Below, in pieces: positions 38,871 to 48,147 of a stretch of 59,670 bases of DNA. The notes beneath the pieces were generated by a model. That model did no database searches. It was not told the origin of the DNA and saw nothing but the letters and a program-made list of their open reading frames with translations. Source of the stretch: an uncultured Prochlorococcus sp. (lineage in GTDB: Bacteria > Cyanobacteriota > Cyanobacteriia > PCC-6307 > Cyanobiaceae); contig CABZHQ010000005.1 in assembly GCA_902525585.1 (NCBI GenBank), positions 1 to 59,670 on the forward strand. Direction: 5' to 3'. A program made the position numbers and the translations under genes. How positions within the stretch are numbered: the stretch's first letter is position 1; each line of letters begins with the position of its first letter.

Positions 38871-39695
38871 ATGTTCAATCAACTAGAAATTCTCTCTGAT
38901 GAACAAAGTGAAAAGCTTTATACAATTAGAAGATACATTAAGAATCTTGAGAGTGTTTGTATTGCTTATTCCGGAGGAGTTGACAGTACATTAGTAGCAT
39001 CATTAGCATTCGAGCAATTAGGTAGCAAAGCAATTGCCATAACTGGAATTTCTCCTGCATTAGCCACTACTCTTCGTGAAGAAGCAAGAAGGCAAGCAAA
39101 ATGGATTGGAGTAAAGCATGTAGAGATTAAAACATCAGAATTAGACCAATCAAGTTACAGTGAAAATCCTAAGGATAGGTGCTTTGCATGCAAAAAAGAG
39201 CTCCACAAACATACAACCTACCTTTCTAAAAAACTTAATTACAAGATAGTTTTAGATGGAGTCAATCTGGATGACCTTAAAGATTACAGACCAGGTATAC
39301 TAGCCTCAAAACAAGCAGGAGTTATCTCTCCCCTTGCAAAATTTAAAGTCTCAAAACAAGACATTAGGGATATATCAAGAGCATTGGGTTTTCCTTGGTG
39401 GGATAAACCTGCTCAACCTTGTTTATCATCAAGATTTCCTTATGGCCATGAAATAACTAGTGAAAGGCTAAAAATGGTTGAGAAAGCAGAAGAATATCTT
39501 AAAGAATGTGGAATATCGGAGGTTAGAGTTAGATGCCAAGGCTCAACTGCAAGAATAGAAATTCCCCAAGATGAATTAAAGCATTTTTTTAACAAATATA
39601 ATTTTAGTGAGTTAGTTCAATATTTTTCTAATTTAGGATTTAATTGCACAAGTTTAGATCTAGAGGGACTTGTAAGCGGAAAATTAAATAGGTAA
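38871..39695 (+). CDS. larE: LarE-like ATP-dependent sulfur transferase
   Basis: This protein is 274 residues from the ATG at 38871; a TTG seven codons earlier is less likely. The PP-loop ATPase motif is AYSGGVDSTLVASLA (residues 32-46). Three cysteines are conserved: CFAC (C104, C107) and PAQPCLSSRFPYG (C184). LarE turns P2CMN into the thiolated pincer precursor of the nickel cofactor of lactate racemase. Forms with three Cys can use an iron-sulfur cluster to carry sulfur. No larA, larB or larC lies nearby, so the real acceptor is open. Confidence 0.83.
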   Translation: MFNQLEILSDEQSEKLYTIRRYIKNLESVCIAYSGGVDSTLVASLAFEQLGSKAIAITGISPALATTLREEARRQAKWIGVKHVEIKTSELDQSSYSENPKDRCFACKKELHKHTTYLSKKLNYKIVLDGVNLDDLKDYRPGILASKQAGVISPLAKFKVSKQDIRDISRALGFPWWDKPAQPCLSSRFPYGHEITSERLKMVEKAEEYLKECGISEVRVRCQGSTARIEIPQDELKHFFNKYNFSELVQYFSNLGFNCTSLDLEGLVSGKLNR

Positions 39696-39701
39696 ATATT
39701 G

Positions 39702-40136
39702 TCAAACAACCGTTCTGATCTGATTAGAGACTTCTGAAGGTGGATTCCGCTCAATGACACGCAAAGAATGTTCTTTAGCCATCAAAGATTCAATTAAATA
39801 TTGACTAGCTAGTTCAGGTATCATATTTTGACCACATGTAAAAATATCGACTGCCGAATAATTAGATTCAGGCCAAGTATGTATTGAAATATGAGATTCT
39901 GCCAGTAATGCAATTGCCGTAACCCCCTGAGGCTCAAATTTATTACTTATCAAATTCAAAACTGTTGCATTTGCCAATTTAGCAGCTCTATTTAAAATAC
40001 AGCGCAAAAAGGATTCGTCATTTAATTTTTCGCGATCGCATCTATAAAGTTCCAACAAAAGGTGTTTACTTTGATGAATTAATTTTTGCTCATTACTTAA
40101 CGAATTTAAAATTTGACTGTTTTTGTAGATTTCCAT
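39702..40136 (-). CDS. speD: S-adenosylmethionine decarboxylase proenzyme
   Basis: This 144-residue pyruvoyl enzyme gives the aminopropyl donor for spermidine. The self-cleavage site is in ALLAESHISIHTWPE, with Ser81 becoming the pyruvoyl group. YSAVDIFTCG holds the catalytic cysteine. The short bacterial form is usually about 120-130 residues; here the N-terminus is about 15 longer. It is convergent with larE, and the two stops are 6 bases apart. Confidence 0.93.
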   Translation of the reverse strand: MEIYKNSQILNSLSNEQKLIHQSKHLLLELYRCDREKLNDESFLRCILNRAAKLANATVLNLISNKFEPQGVTAIALLAESHISIHTWPESNYSAVDIFTCGQNMIPELASQYLIESLMAKEHSLRVIERNPPSEVSNQIRTVV

Positions 40137-40187
40137 TTAAGAAATTTATATGAAATTAAGATTAGCTAAAAAACATGCTTTTTAAAA

Positions 40188-41279
40188 TTATAAGTGAATC
40201 ATTTGTGAAGAGCCTAAGAAAGACTGATTAAATTTATCTAAATGTGTAGCACTTATAAAACATTGACTATCTTTACCAACAGAATTTAATAATAAATTTT
40301 GCCTGGTTAAATCTAATTCCGCCAAGACATCATCCAATATAAGTATTGGAGGAACATTTAATGTTTTAGTTAATAAATCGAGTTCAGCCATCTTTAAAGC
40401 TAAGATAAAAGTCCTTTGCTGTCCTGAGGAACCATATTTTCTAACTGAAACATTATTAATTAGAAACTCAATATCATCACGATGAGGGCCAAAATTACAT
40501 TTACCAGTCAATGCTTCTATTGAACGCTGATTTAAGAGTTGTTCTGCTATTTTTTTACTAATAACTTCTTCTTCTTCTTCTTCTGGACTTATATTTTGTA
40601 TCCCCGATAGATAATTTATGTCTATTTGCTCTTGAGATTTACTTAAATGATTATGCCAATATTCAACATATGGTTTTATTTTTAATAAAGCTCTTCTTCT
40701 GCGCCGAAAAATTCTTGTACTTATTATTGACATTTGAATATCAAAGCTTTCAACAATATCTGTGGATTGGGTTTTTAAGAAACTTTCCGAACGCCAAAAA
40801 TGACTTCTTTGTTTTAAAAGCCTATTAAATCTACTTATCAGGTCTAGATATACTGGTTCAAGCTGAGATACGACTTTATCAATCCATGATCTTCGATAAC
40901 TAGGTTCACTTCTAACAATATCTATATCATTAGAACAAAAACATACGCTACGTATATAATTCTTTATTTCACTCTGTCTTTTCAAGATTGATTCATTTAC
41001 ATAAATTCTTTTAGGGCCTTTTCGGAATAAATTTAACTTTAAATCGTCTTTAAAATTTATCTGTCCTATAACTACAGCCATATCACTACCGTTCTCTATT
41101 AAATCTTTATCACTAAGTGCTCTATTAGATTTTAATTGACTTAAAAATTCAACCGATTCAAGTAAATTTGACTTACCAATACCATTACAGCCAAGAACAA
41201 TTGCTCTTTGCTCTTTTAAATCAATTTCAAAACTTTTATAGTTCCGAAAATTTTTAATTTTTAATTTATTTAAAAAAAT
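40188..41279 (-). CDS. recF: DNA replication and repair protein RecF (start codon unusual)
   Basis: RecF loads RecA at single-strand gaps. The frame from 41279 reads I-F-L-N-K-L-K-I-K-N-F-R-N-Y, the normal RecF start apart from the first residue. The Walker A GCNGIGKSNLL puts its lysine at residue 36, as in E. coli. The ABC signature region SGQQRTFILALKMAEL and Walker B PPILILDDVLAELD are intact. The first codon there is ATT, not ATG, GTG or TTG; the first standard start is far inside (41081, giving 297 residues without the P-loop). An out-of-frame ATG at 41292 would work if the 7-T run (coding strand) lost one base. Total length is 363 residues, normal for RecF. Confidence 0.85.
   Translation of the reverse strand: MFLNKLKIKNFRNYKSFEIDLKEQRAIVLGCNGIGKSNLLESVEFLSQLKSNRALSDKDLIENGSDMAVVIGQINFKDDLKLNLFRKGPKRIYVNESILKRQSEIKNYIRSVCFCSNDIDIVRSEPSYRRSWIDKVVSQLEPVYLDLISRFNRLLKQRSHFWRSESFLKTQSTDIVESFDIQMSIISTRIFRRRRRALLKIKPYVEYWHNHLSKSQEQIDINYLSGIQNISPEEEEEEVISKKIAEQLLNQRSIEALTGKCNFGPHRDDIEFLINNVSVRKYGSSGQQRTFILALKMAELDLLTKTLNVPPILILDDVLAELDLTRQNLLLNSVGKDSQCFISATHLDKFNQSFLGSSQMIHL
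40565..40584. repeat. CTT/GAA trinucleotide repeat inside recF
   Basis: Six to seven CTT units on the plus strand encode a run of six glutamates (SPEEEEEEVISKK) in RecF. The repeat keeps the frame when units are gained or lost, so length variants between strains are expected. Confidence 0.85.
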
Positions 41280-41356
41280 TTTTCTTGTGCATTTATTAAT
41301 TAAATTAGCTAAGTTTGTAATATTTAGATTTTCTTTAAAGAAATTGAAAAATTAAA

Positions 41357-41430
41357 GGGCATGTAGCTCAGTTGGATAGAGCATCAGATTCCGGTTCTGA
41401 GAGTCGGGGGTTCGAATCCCTCCATGCTCG
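41357..41430 (+). tRNA. tRNA-Arg(CCG)
   Basis: GGGCATG pairs with CATGCTC (one G-U) plus discriminator G. The D arm is GCTCAGTTGGATAGAGC, the anticodon loop TTCCGGT gives CCG, and the T arm is GGGGGTTCGAATCCCTC. The gene is 74 bases without encoded CCA. It reads CGG codons. It sits divergent from recF and convergent with the acetyltransferase-like gene. Confidence 0.96.
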
Positions 41431-41441
41431 TAACATGATTT

Positions 41442-41888
41442 TCAAAGTCTATATCCCATTACTCTTATTCCATTTGGATCAAGTATGAATCCATTTTCCT
41501 CTAAACTTAAAAACGAAGATACTGGAGCCTGTACAGAAATACTGCATCCAGGCATTTCTCTATTTATTTTCTCAAGAGTAACCTGAAGTAATATTGAATA
41601 ATAAAGTTGCTGATTACTGCCTGGCATTGCACTTAAATTCCACAAGTTAGCATTCAATCCCTTGTCTGAAGTAACCCTTACAAAGCCATATAATTTATTT
41701 TTTAATTCACTCTGTATAGTAAAAAAGAAATTACTTTTCAGAATAGCCTGAGAAAGAAGTTTAATTGGAAATGTCTCACAACCACATTTCGCTAAAAGTT
41801 TGTTAACTTCTTTACCTAATGGGATTTGAGAAGAGTTAACATAATAACCCTCTGGAAGAACAAGTTTTTTTTTAGAAAAATATTGCAA
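41442..41888 (-). CDS. Possible GNAT-like acetyltransferase
   Basis: This 148-residue protein contains KLYGFVRVTSDKGLNANLWN and a C-terminal NGFILDPNGIRVMGYRL that resemble the core strands of GNAT enzymes (F-x-R-V-x-S-D). The acetyl-CoA loop (Q/RxxGxG/A) is not clear, so activity is uncertain. It follows ppc by 3 bases and is probably the last gene of that transcript. Confidence 0.5.
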   Translation of the reverse strand: MQYFSKKKLVLPEGYYVNSSQIPLGKEVNKLLAKCGCETFPIKLLSQAILKSNFFFTIQSELKNKLYGFVRVTSDKGLNANLWNLSAMPGSNQQLYYSILLQVTLEKINREMPGCSISVQAPVSSFLSLEENGFILDPNGIRVMGYRL

Positions 41889-41891
41889 TTA

Positions 41892-44861
41892 TCAACCTGT
41901 ATTTCTCATGCCAGCTGCTATCCCATTAATAGTTAAAAGTGCCCCCCTTAATAGTTCGCTTCTACTATAAGCTCTTCTAGATTCATCTTTATCAATGAGA
42001 AATTCGCTGATTGGGGGTTGTCTTGTCTGGTCTCTTAGTCTTCTTAAAAGTGAAACCTGCAAAAACCCCAATGGAATGATTGTCTTATTTCTCAAGCTCA
42101 CTGATGATTTCAAGTCTCTATCAGATTCTAGGAGCTTATTTTTTCCAGTAATTTGAAGTATTAAAGCTTTTGTAAGATTATATTCTTTAGAAATTACTTC
42201 AAAAATATCATCAAAAGAATCTTTATTTTCTCTACTGCCAAGAGTATCAACATAATATCTAGCAACTTCCAAATCCACTTTAGATAATGTCATTTCTACC
42301 TTAGATATAAGCATCCTAAAAAATGGCCATCTTTGATGCAGAACTCTTAATAATTCAATTTGTTGTGGATCTGAATTTAATTCGGAAGACAATGCAGTTC
42401 CTACTCCAAACCAACTTGGCAAAAGAAATCTACTTTGTGTCCAACCAAATACCCATGGAATAGCTCTTAAACTTGACAAATCTTTTGCACCTTTTTTTCT
42501 TCTAGCAGGCCTACTAGATATCTGTAATTTACTTATTTCTTCTATTGGAGTGACCTCTTGAAAGAAATTTAACAAATCAGGATTTTCGTGCACTAATTTT
42601 CTGTAGTGAGACCTTGATGTTTCTGCCAGCCTATACATTAATTGATTCCATTCTGGAGTAGCGTCGAGTCTATTATTTACCAAACTATTTTGAATCACCG
42701 CTGTAGTGACAGTTTCAAGATTGTACAAAGCCAGTTCCGGGAGACTATATTTAGAAGCTAAAACTTCGCCTTGCTCTGTTATTTTTATTCGCCCTTTTAA
42801 AGTGCCGCTTGGTTGAGCCAATATTGCTTGATAAGCTGGTCCTCCGCCTCTCCCTACAGAACCGCCTCTGCCATGGAAAAGTCTTAGCAATATGTTATTT
42901 CTACTTGAAAGATTTTGAAGAGCTATCTGAGCTCTATGAATTTCCCAGTTACTAGAAACAAACCCCGAATCTTTGTTGCTATCTGAATATCCAAGCATTA
43001 ATTCTTGAAGAGGTTTAAAAGATTCTCCCACTTTTGGCAATAATGATCTATAAAAATCTAATTTAAACAACTTTTCCATTACTTCTGGTGCTCTCTTTAG
43101 GTCTTCGACAGTTTCAAAAAGAGGCACAACTAATAATTTTGACTTTTGTGAGTTTTGATCAAGAAGTCCCATTTCTTTTGCCAACAAGAGCACTTCAAGC
43201 AAATCAGATGCACTATGACTCATAGAAATTACATAAGAATGACAAATACGACTTCCAAATTCTTGCTGTAGTCTCTTAACCATTTTAAATACTGAAAAAG
43301 TTTCTTCTGTAGTTTTTGTCCAGTTAACATCGGATGGAATAAGAGGCCTTTTTGTATTTAATTCGTTTATGAGCCATTTAATTTTTTCTTCCTCAGACAT
43401 TTGGTCGTATTGCAAAGCTAAATCAAGATAATTTGTAAGCTCTTGTATAGCTTCACTATGTCTTGTACTCTCTTGACGAATATCTAAACTTGCCAAAGAA
43501 AATCCAAAAATATGAACCTGAGTAAGTAAAGTATTTACAGACTCGCAATTTAAATCTGTACTAATCAGGCTATTTTTAATTAATTCGAGATCATAAGTAA
43601 ATTCGTTGACTGACTTGTAATATAAGTTTTCAATTTTATCTAGATTTTTTTTATCCATTTCCCCCTCTAAGTCAAATTTCCACCCATTATCTGCTAGTAA
43701 ATTATTTCTTTCTTGAGTTAACCTTAATTTTTCTAGAATATAACTTAATTTCAATCTGTAGGGCTCTGATCTATACCTTGTAGCCCTTGCTTCATAGATT
43801 TCTGGAAACTTAACCCTGTCCGTTTCGAGTGACTCTAATAAAGAAGAACTGACTTGACTCCATTGCATCGAAACACTTAATTGATCTCTAAGATTAGATG
43901 TTGCAATAATATATCTTTCCAACATCAACTGCCTTTGATAGCAAGCAGTTCTCCATGTTATCTCAGGAGTGACCGATGGATTACCGTCCCTATCGGAACC
44001 TACCCAAGAACCGAAGTTACAAAAAGATTCAGAGGGTAACTGAACATCTGGATAATTTTCGGTTAGTGCTTCAGTAATCCTGCTCCTCAATTGAGGCATG
44101 GCATTAAATAAAACTTGCTGAAAATAATGCAAGGCATAATCTACTTCGTCTAAAACTGATGGTTTAAATTGATGTAATTCATCAGTTCTCCACCAAAGTC
44201 TTACTTCCTCTTTTAATTGGGTTTTTAGGGAATTTTTTTCTTCTTTTGTTAGAAATTGCTCAATCTGTATTTTTTTTAACAAATTTGCTACTCTTGTTTG
44301 CTTATGTCTAATAGTATGTCTTACTATCTCAGTCGGATGTGCGGTAAAAACTAAACGGATATCCATTTCCTGCAATAACTCTTCTAATTTACCTGGAGGT
44401 ACATTTAATTTCCTCAGCCTGTAAAATAATTCTCTGAAAGTTACTGGAGCATTTTGCCTAGCCAATGCTGGAGCAAAAGGATCAAGATTTTCGGGCGATT
44501 TTTGAACATCCTTATTGGTAAAGCTCTGTATATATCTATCTTCCTCAACTCTTTGTTCCAAAATATTCACGAGTTGAAAATACAATGAAAAAGCTCTTGC
44601 TGCTGCAATGGATTCTGCTAAATCCATAGAATTTACAATATCAACTATGTCATTTTTAAAAGTTTTGGAACTCTCACCATCAATTTGTTTTGAATAACTT
44701 AATTCTTTAAGCTGTATCAATCTTTCTGCTTGATCATCTGGACATTCTTCTCTGAGTACAGATTCCCACAGATCTTCTATTAAAAGACGATTTTTATCAA
44801 GTGGATCATTATTACTTGTAAGATCCACGTTATTATTTTTTATCTGTCGGAAAGTATCCAT
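41892..44861 (-). CDS. ppc: Phosphoenolpyruvate carboxylase
   Basis: This 989-residue enzyme makes oxaloacetate from PEP and bicarbonate, feeding the incomplete TCA cycle of cyanobacteria. The catalytic histidine is in [19 protein letters not shown]; the second signature is [20 protein letters not shown]; the C-terminus ends [10 protein letters not shown] as in all members. [19 protein letters not shown] is the third family block. Length fits cyanobacterial forms (about 990-1030). Confidence 0.98.
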   Translation of the reverse strand: MDTFRQIKNNNVDLTSNNDPLDKNRLLIEDLWESVLREECPDDQAERLIQLKELSYSKQIDGESSKTFKNDIVDIVNSMDLAESIAAARAFSLYFQLVNILEQRVEEDRYIQSFTNKDVQKSPENLDPFAPALARQNAPVTFRELFYRLRKLNVPPGKLEELLQEMDIRLVFTAHPTEIVRHTIRHKQTRVANLLKKIQIEQFLTKEEKNSLKTQLKEEVRLWWRTDELHQFKPSVLDEVDYALHYFQQVLFNAMPQLRSRITEALTENYPDVQLPSESFCNFGSWVGSDRDGNPSVTPEITWRTACYQRQLMLERYIIATSNLRDQLSVSMQWSQVSSSLLESLETDRVKFPEIYEARATRYRSEPYRLKLSYILEKLRLTQERNNLLADNGWKFDLEGEMDKKNLDKIENLYYKSVNEFTYDLELIKNSLISTDLNCESVNTLLTQVHIFGFSLASLDIRQESTRHSEAIQELTNYLDLALQYDQMSEEEKIKWLINELNTKRPLIPSDVNWTKTTEETFSVFKMVKRLQQEFGSRICHSYVISMSHSASDLLEVLLLAKEMGLLDQNSQKSKLLVVPLFETVEDLKRAPEVMEKLFKLDFYRSLLPKVGESFKPLQELMLGYSDSNKDSGFVSSNWEIHRAQIALQNLSSRNNILLRLFHGRGGSVGRGGGPAYQAILAQPSGTLKGRIKITEQGEVLASKYSLPELALYNLETVTTAVIQNSLVNNRLDATPEWNQLMYRLAETSRSHYRKLVHENPDLLNFFQEVTPIEEISKLQISSRPARRKKGAKDLSSLRAIPWVFGWTQSRFLLPSWFGVGTALSSELNSDPQQIELLRVLHQRWPFFRMLISKVEMTLSKVDLEVARYYVDTLGSRENKDSFDDIFEVISKEYNLTKALILQITGKNKLLESDRDLKSSVSLRNKTIIPLGFLQVSLLRRLRDQTRQPPISEFLIDKDESRRAYSRSELLRGALLTINGIAAGMRNTG

Positions 44862-44914
44862 ATAATCATTATGTCACAAGTGAAAATGTTCAGATCAAAT
44901 GTTTATTTAAATAA

Positions 44915-46033
44915 TCAAACATTCTCACCTTCACTCCTAATCATATCTTCGATAGAAATTTTCATTATTTGCTCAATAGAAAGACCTTTTTTATATTGAT
45001 TTATCCATTTCATTGATTGATTACCTTCTTCAAGGACTTTGTAGATAGGATTTAAAAGATGAGTCATACCAAAATTTTCTGCTGTGGATGACAAATCTGA
45101 TAATAGGTTTTGAATCCACTCTCTACAAATAACTTTTTTGCCATCCTGCCAGTGAACTAATTCTGAATTCAAACTATCTTTAGCAGCATTAATTTCATTT
45201 TGATCACATATTTCTGATAATTTATCAATAGAAAAAAAACTGGCATTCAAAGGATCTAAAGTATTTAAATTTTCAAAAAGATTTAAAATCCTTAGTTCTA
45301 TCATGGCCGTTATCCCTAAAAGCAAGTTAATATCATAAACAAAATCACAAATTCTTAATTCCAAACGATCAAGAATTAAAGGTCTTTGGGGACCATTTGG
45401 TCTGATTGAAGACCAAAAATGTCGGATATTTTGCATATTTTTATTAGCTATATTTTCCTCGATCCAATCGATGTAAGAATTATGATTTATAAAAAAAGGC
45501 ACCTTACTTGGTGTTTTAGGAAATTGCATCCATCTCTGAGAATGATTCTCCGTAATCTTATTATTTAAAAAAGGTGAACTTGCACTTAAGGATAGATATA
45601 AAGCAGCCTCGGATCTTATTAATCTAATTGCCGCGAAAAGTTTATCATAATCATCTATTCCTAGGTTTATGTGAACACTTGAAGTTGCAATAGACGTTCC
45701 ATAATTATCTTGTATAAATTGATGATAAACATTGTCAATATCAGATCTTTGAAATTGAATATCATGTTTAAAACAAAGAGTAGATGAAGGAATAATTGTT
45801 AACTCTTTATTGTTTAGCCATCGTCTTAACTTTTTTCTTGGAGTTATTAATTTCTCATATAAAAAATCGTAATCTTTTTCAGGTGTTGTTATGTATTCAA
45901 CGTTTCTGTTATCTGGCTCTTTTACAAAATCAGGAAATTTTTTCTCAATTTGAGCCGAAACACCAATATGAGAATTTAAAGAACCTGTGAAAAGTTCCAC
46001 CTCAAAACCTTTATAAAGATTATTTTGACTCAT
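44915..46033 (-). CDS. gshA: Glutamate-cysteine ligase, cyanobacterial type
   Basis: This 372-residue protein makes gamma-glutamylcysteine, the first step to glutathione. It follows the short cyanobacterial type: NLYKGFEVELFTGSLNSHIG at the start, ATSSVHINLGIDDYDKLFAA in the active site, and QRPLILDRLELRICDFVYD. It directly follows trpE, with no gap between the trpE stop and its ATG. The gap to ppc downstream is 53 bases. Confidence 0.9.
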   Translation of the reverse strand: MSQNNLYKGFEVELFTGSLNSHIGVSAQIEKKFPDFVKEPDNRNVEYITTPEKDYDFLYEKLITPRKKLRRWLNNKELTIIPSSTLCFKHDIQFQRSDIDNVYHQFIQDNYGTSIATSSVHINLGIDDYDKLFAAIRLIRSEAALYLSLSASSPFLNNKITENHSQRWMQFPKTPSKVPFFINHNSYIDWIEENIANKNMQNIRHFWSSIRPNGPQRPLILDRLELRICDFVYDINLLLGITAMIELRILNLFENLNTLDPLNASFFSIDKLSEICDQNEINAAKDSLNSELVHWQDGKKVICREWIQNLLSDLSSTAENFGMTHLLNPIYKVLEEGNQSMKWINQYKKGLSIEQIMKISIEDMIRSEGENV

Positions 46034-47554
46034 TTATTTATCCAAACAGGCTAATGCTTTTAGTATCCCCTTTGCTTTATTTATCGTCTCTTGATATTCA
46101 TTTTCAGGTAAAGAATCAGCAACTATTCCAGCTCCTGCTTGCACTGAGACTTCATATGTCCCTTCACTTGAGGGTTGAACTATCATAGTTCTTATCGTTA
46201 TTGCCGTATTTAATGCACCATTAATATCAATAGATCCGTAAACACCAGCATATGGTCCTCTAGCATCTTTTTCAAAGTGCTTAATCAATTGCATAGCTCT
46301 TATTTTTGGAGCACCAGTTACTGTCCCAGCGGGAAATGATACTTTTAGTAAATCCCATACATCAGCATTGTTTTTTAAGATCCCCTCAACTTCACTAACT
46401 ATATGCATAACATGTGAATATTTCTCAATAACCATTAAATCCTTGACCTTCACAGTACCGATTTCACAAACCCTTCCAAGATCATTTCTTCCAAGATCAA
46501 TTAGCATTACATGCTCAGCTATCTCTTTTGGATCTTTTAATAAATCCTTTTCTAATTCCAAGTCTTGTTGGTTATCAATACCTCTTGGTCGTGTGCCAGC
46601 TATTGGTCTTAAGCTTGCAACAATCTGACTATTTTTATTTTTTTCAGCTTTAACCATTACTTCAGGACTTGAACCTATCAGATACCATGAGCCAAAATCA
46701 AAAAATGACATGTATGGTGATGGATTAACCATCCTCAAACTTCTATATAAATTAAAGGGATCATTTTTGACTTGAGTTTGGAATCTCTGGCTAATAACTA
46801 TTTGGAAGATATCTCCTTTTCTTATGTATTCTTTTGCAGAGAGAACTGCATCCTCAAAATCTTTTTTCTTCCAATTACTCTTGAAATCTAAATTAAAATT
46901 CTCTTTTTCATTCCAATCTAAAAACTCATTTTCTTTAAGAGGAACTCTCATTAATTTTCTAGTTTTCTGAATTTTAGAGATTGAGTTTATATACAACTCT
47001 TCAATCGAAGACCCTTTTAAAGAAGTTATATCTGCATAAACCACTGCAGTAATACATCTTTTTGTTTGATCAAAAACAACTAACTTATCAAAAAACATCC
47101 AAGAACCATAAGGGATATTGTTTTCTGGTATTTCATTTATTGGAACACTTGGTTCTATTCGATTTATTAATTCATAACCCCAAGAGCCATATAACTGTCC
47201 AACTGAGGGAAATTCATCAAGCATGGTTGACTTGTATTCTCTTGTCCAACTTCTCAAAATATCAAAAGGATCCCCTTTATGTGTTTCAGTTTTACCATTA
47301 TTCCAAGTTTTAATTATTTCTTCTCCATAACAAACGGCTTCCCAAAGAGGTTGAGTAGCAACAATACTCCACCTACCCAAATTCTCCCCACCTTCAACAG
47401 ATTCAAGAAAAACACCATGGGTATCTTTTGAAGATAATTTTAACCAAGTCGATAATGGAGTCTCTAAATCTGCTGGCCAAGTTTCAACGATAGGTATAAA
47501 ATTTTTACCTTCTTTATAAGCCTTTATAAAACTATCTTTTTGTGAGCTGATCAT
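46034..47554 (-). CDS. trpE: Anthranilate synthase component I
   Basis: TrpE, 506 residues, turns chorismate into anthranilate for tryptophan. Chorismate-binding signatures are FQIVISQRFQTQVKNDPFNL, IAGTRPRGIDNQQDLELEKD, LIDLGRNDLGRVCEIGTVKV and FPAGTVTGAPKIRAMQL. The N-terminal LESVEGGENLGRWSIVATQP holds the tryptophan feedback site region (LLES-type). It follows psaD by about 59 bases and abuts gshA. Confidence 0.96.
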   Translation of the reverse strand: MISSQKDSFIKAYKEGKNFIPIVETWPADLETPLSTWLKLSSKDTHGVFLESVEGGENLGRWSIVATQPLWEAVCYGEEIIKTWNNGKTETHKGDPFDILRSWTREYKSTMLDEFPSVGQLYGSWGYELINRIEPSVPINEIPENNIPYGSWMFFDKLVVFDQTKRCITAVVYADITSLKGSSIEELYINSISKIQKTRKLMRVPLKENEFLDWNEKENFNLDFKSNWKKKDFEDAVLSAKEYIRKGDIFQIVISQRFQTQVKNDPFNLYRSLRMVNPSPYMSFFDFGSWYLIGSSPEVMVKAEKNKNSQIVASLRPIAGTRPRGIDNQQDLELEKDLLKDPKEIAEHVMLIDLGRNDLGRVCEIGTVKVKDLMVIEKYSHVMHIVSEVEGILKNNADVWDLLKVSFPAGTVTGAPKIRAMQLIKHFEKDARGPYAGVYGSIDINGALNTAITIRTMIVQPSSEGTYEVSVQAGAGIVADSLPENEYQETINKAKGILKALACLDK

Positions 47555-47613
47555 ATTAATAATGTCAGCCCAAATTATAATTATTTTCTTCTTTTATATC
47601 AACTTTAAAGAAG

Positions 47614-48036
47614 TTAATCAAAAGTATTCTTAGTTGTAAATTTCAAACCAGCTGGATTAGGATTCTCACCTATTCTTCTAGGATTATGACCTACTTTCTC
47701 TCTGCCTTCATTTACTTTTTCAGGGAAAACACCATCTTTGGGGTGTAAAAATTCAATATCACCACCTGGAAAAATGCGGTAGATTTTAAAATCTTCAATT
47801 CTTGGTTTGAAAGCTCTTAATTGTGTCCCTAATGCAAGACATTGTTCTTTTCTAGCAAAGTACATTAAATTATCACCTTCATGCATTATGGCCGCTCCAC
47901 CGGTGGGCAATTCAAATGCTTGTTCCTTGGAACTTTTCCATACAATTGCATATTTTTCTTCGGTTTCTGCTGAGTTTAATAAACCCCCAGTACTTCCTAT
48001 ATGCTTTGGAAATTGACCAACTAAAGTTTCAGTCAT
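47614..48036 (-). CDS. psaD: Photosystem I subunit II (PsaD)
   Basis: PsaD, 140 residues, is the stromal subunit that docks ferredoxin. Typical parts are [60 protein letters not shown] and [20 protein letters not shown]. No membrane segment is expected or seen. A 111-base AT-rich spacer upstream probably holds its own promoter. Confidence 0.98.
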   Translation of the reverse strand: MTETLVGQFPKHIGSTGGLLNSAETEEKYAIVWKSSKEQAFELPTGGAAIMHEGDNLMYFARKEQCLALGTQLRAFKPRIEDFKIYRIFPGGDIEFLHPKDGVFPEKVNEGREKVGHNPRRIGENPNPAGLKFTTKNTFD

Positions 48037-48147
48037 CCTAGATTTTGAGTTATTTCTAATAAGAAACTAGCATTCATATTTTGCAAAATTCAAAATTCAT
48101 AGCAAATTTTCTACATTATTTAATATATAGAAAACTTATTTCTCATT

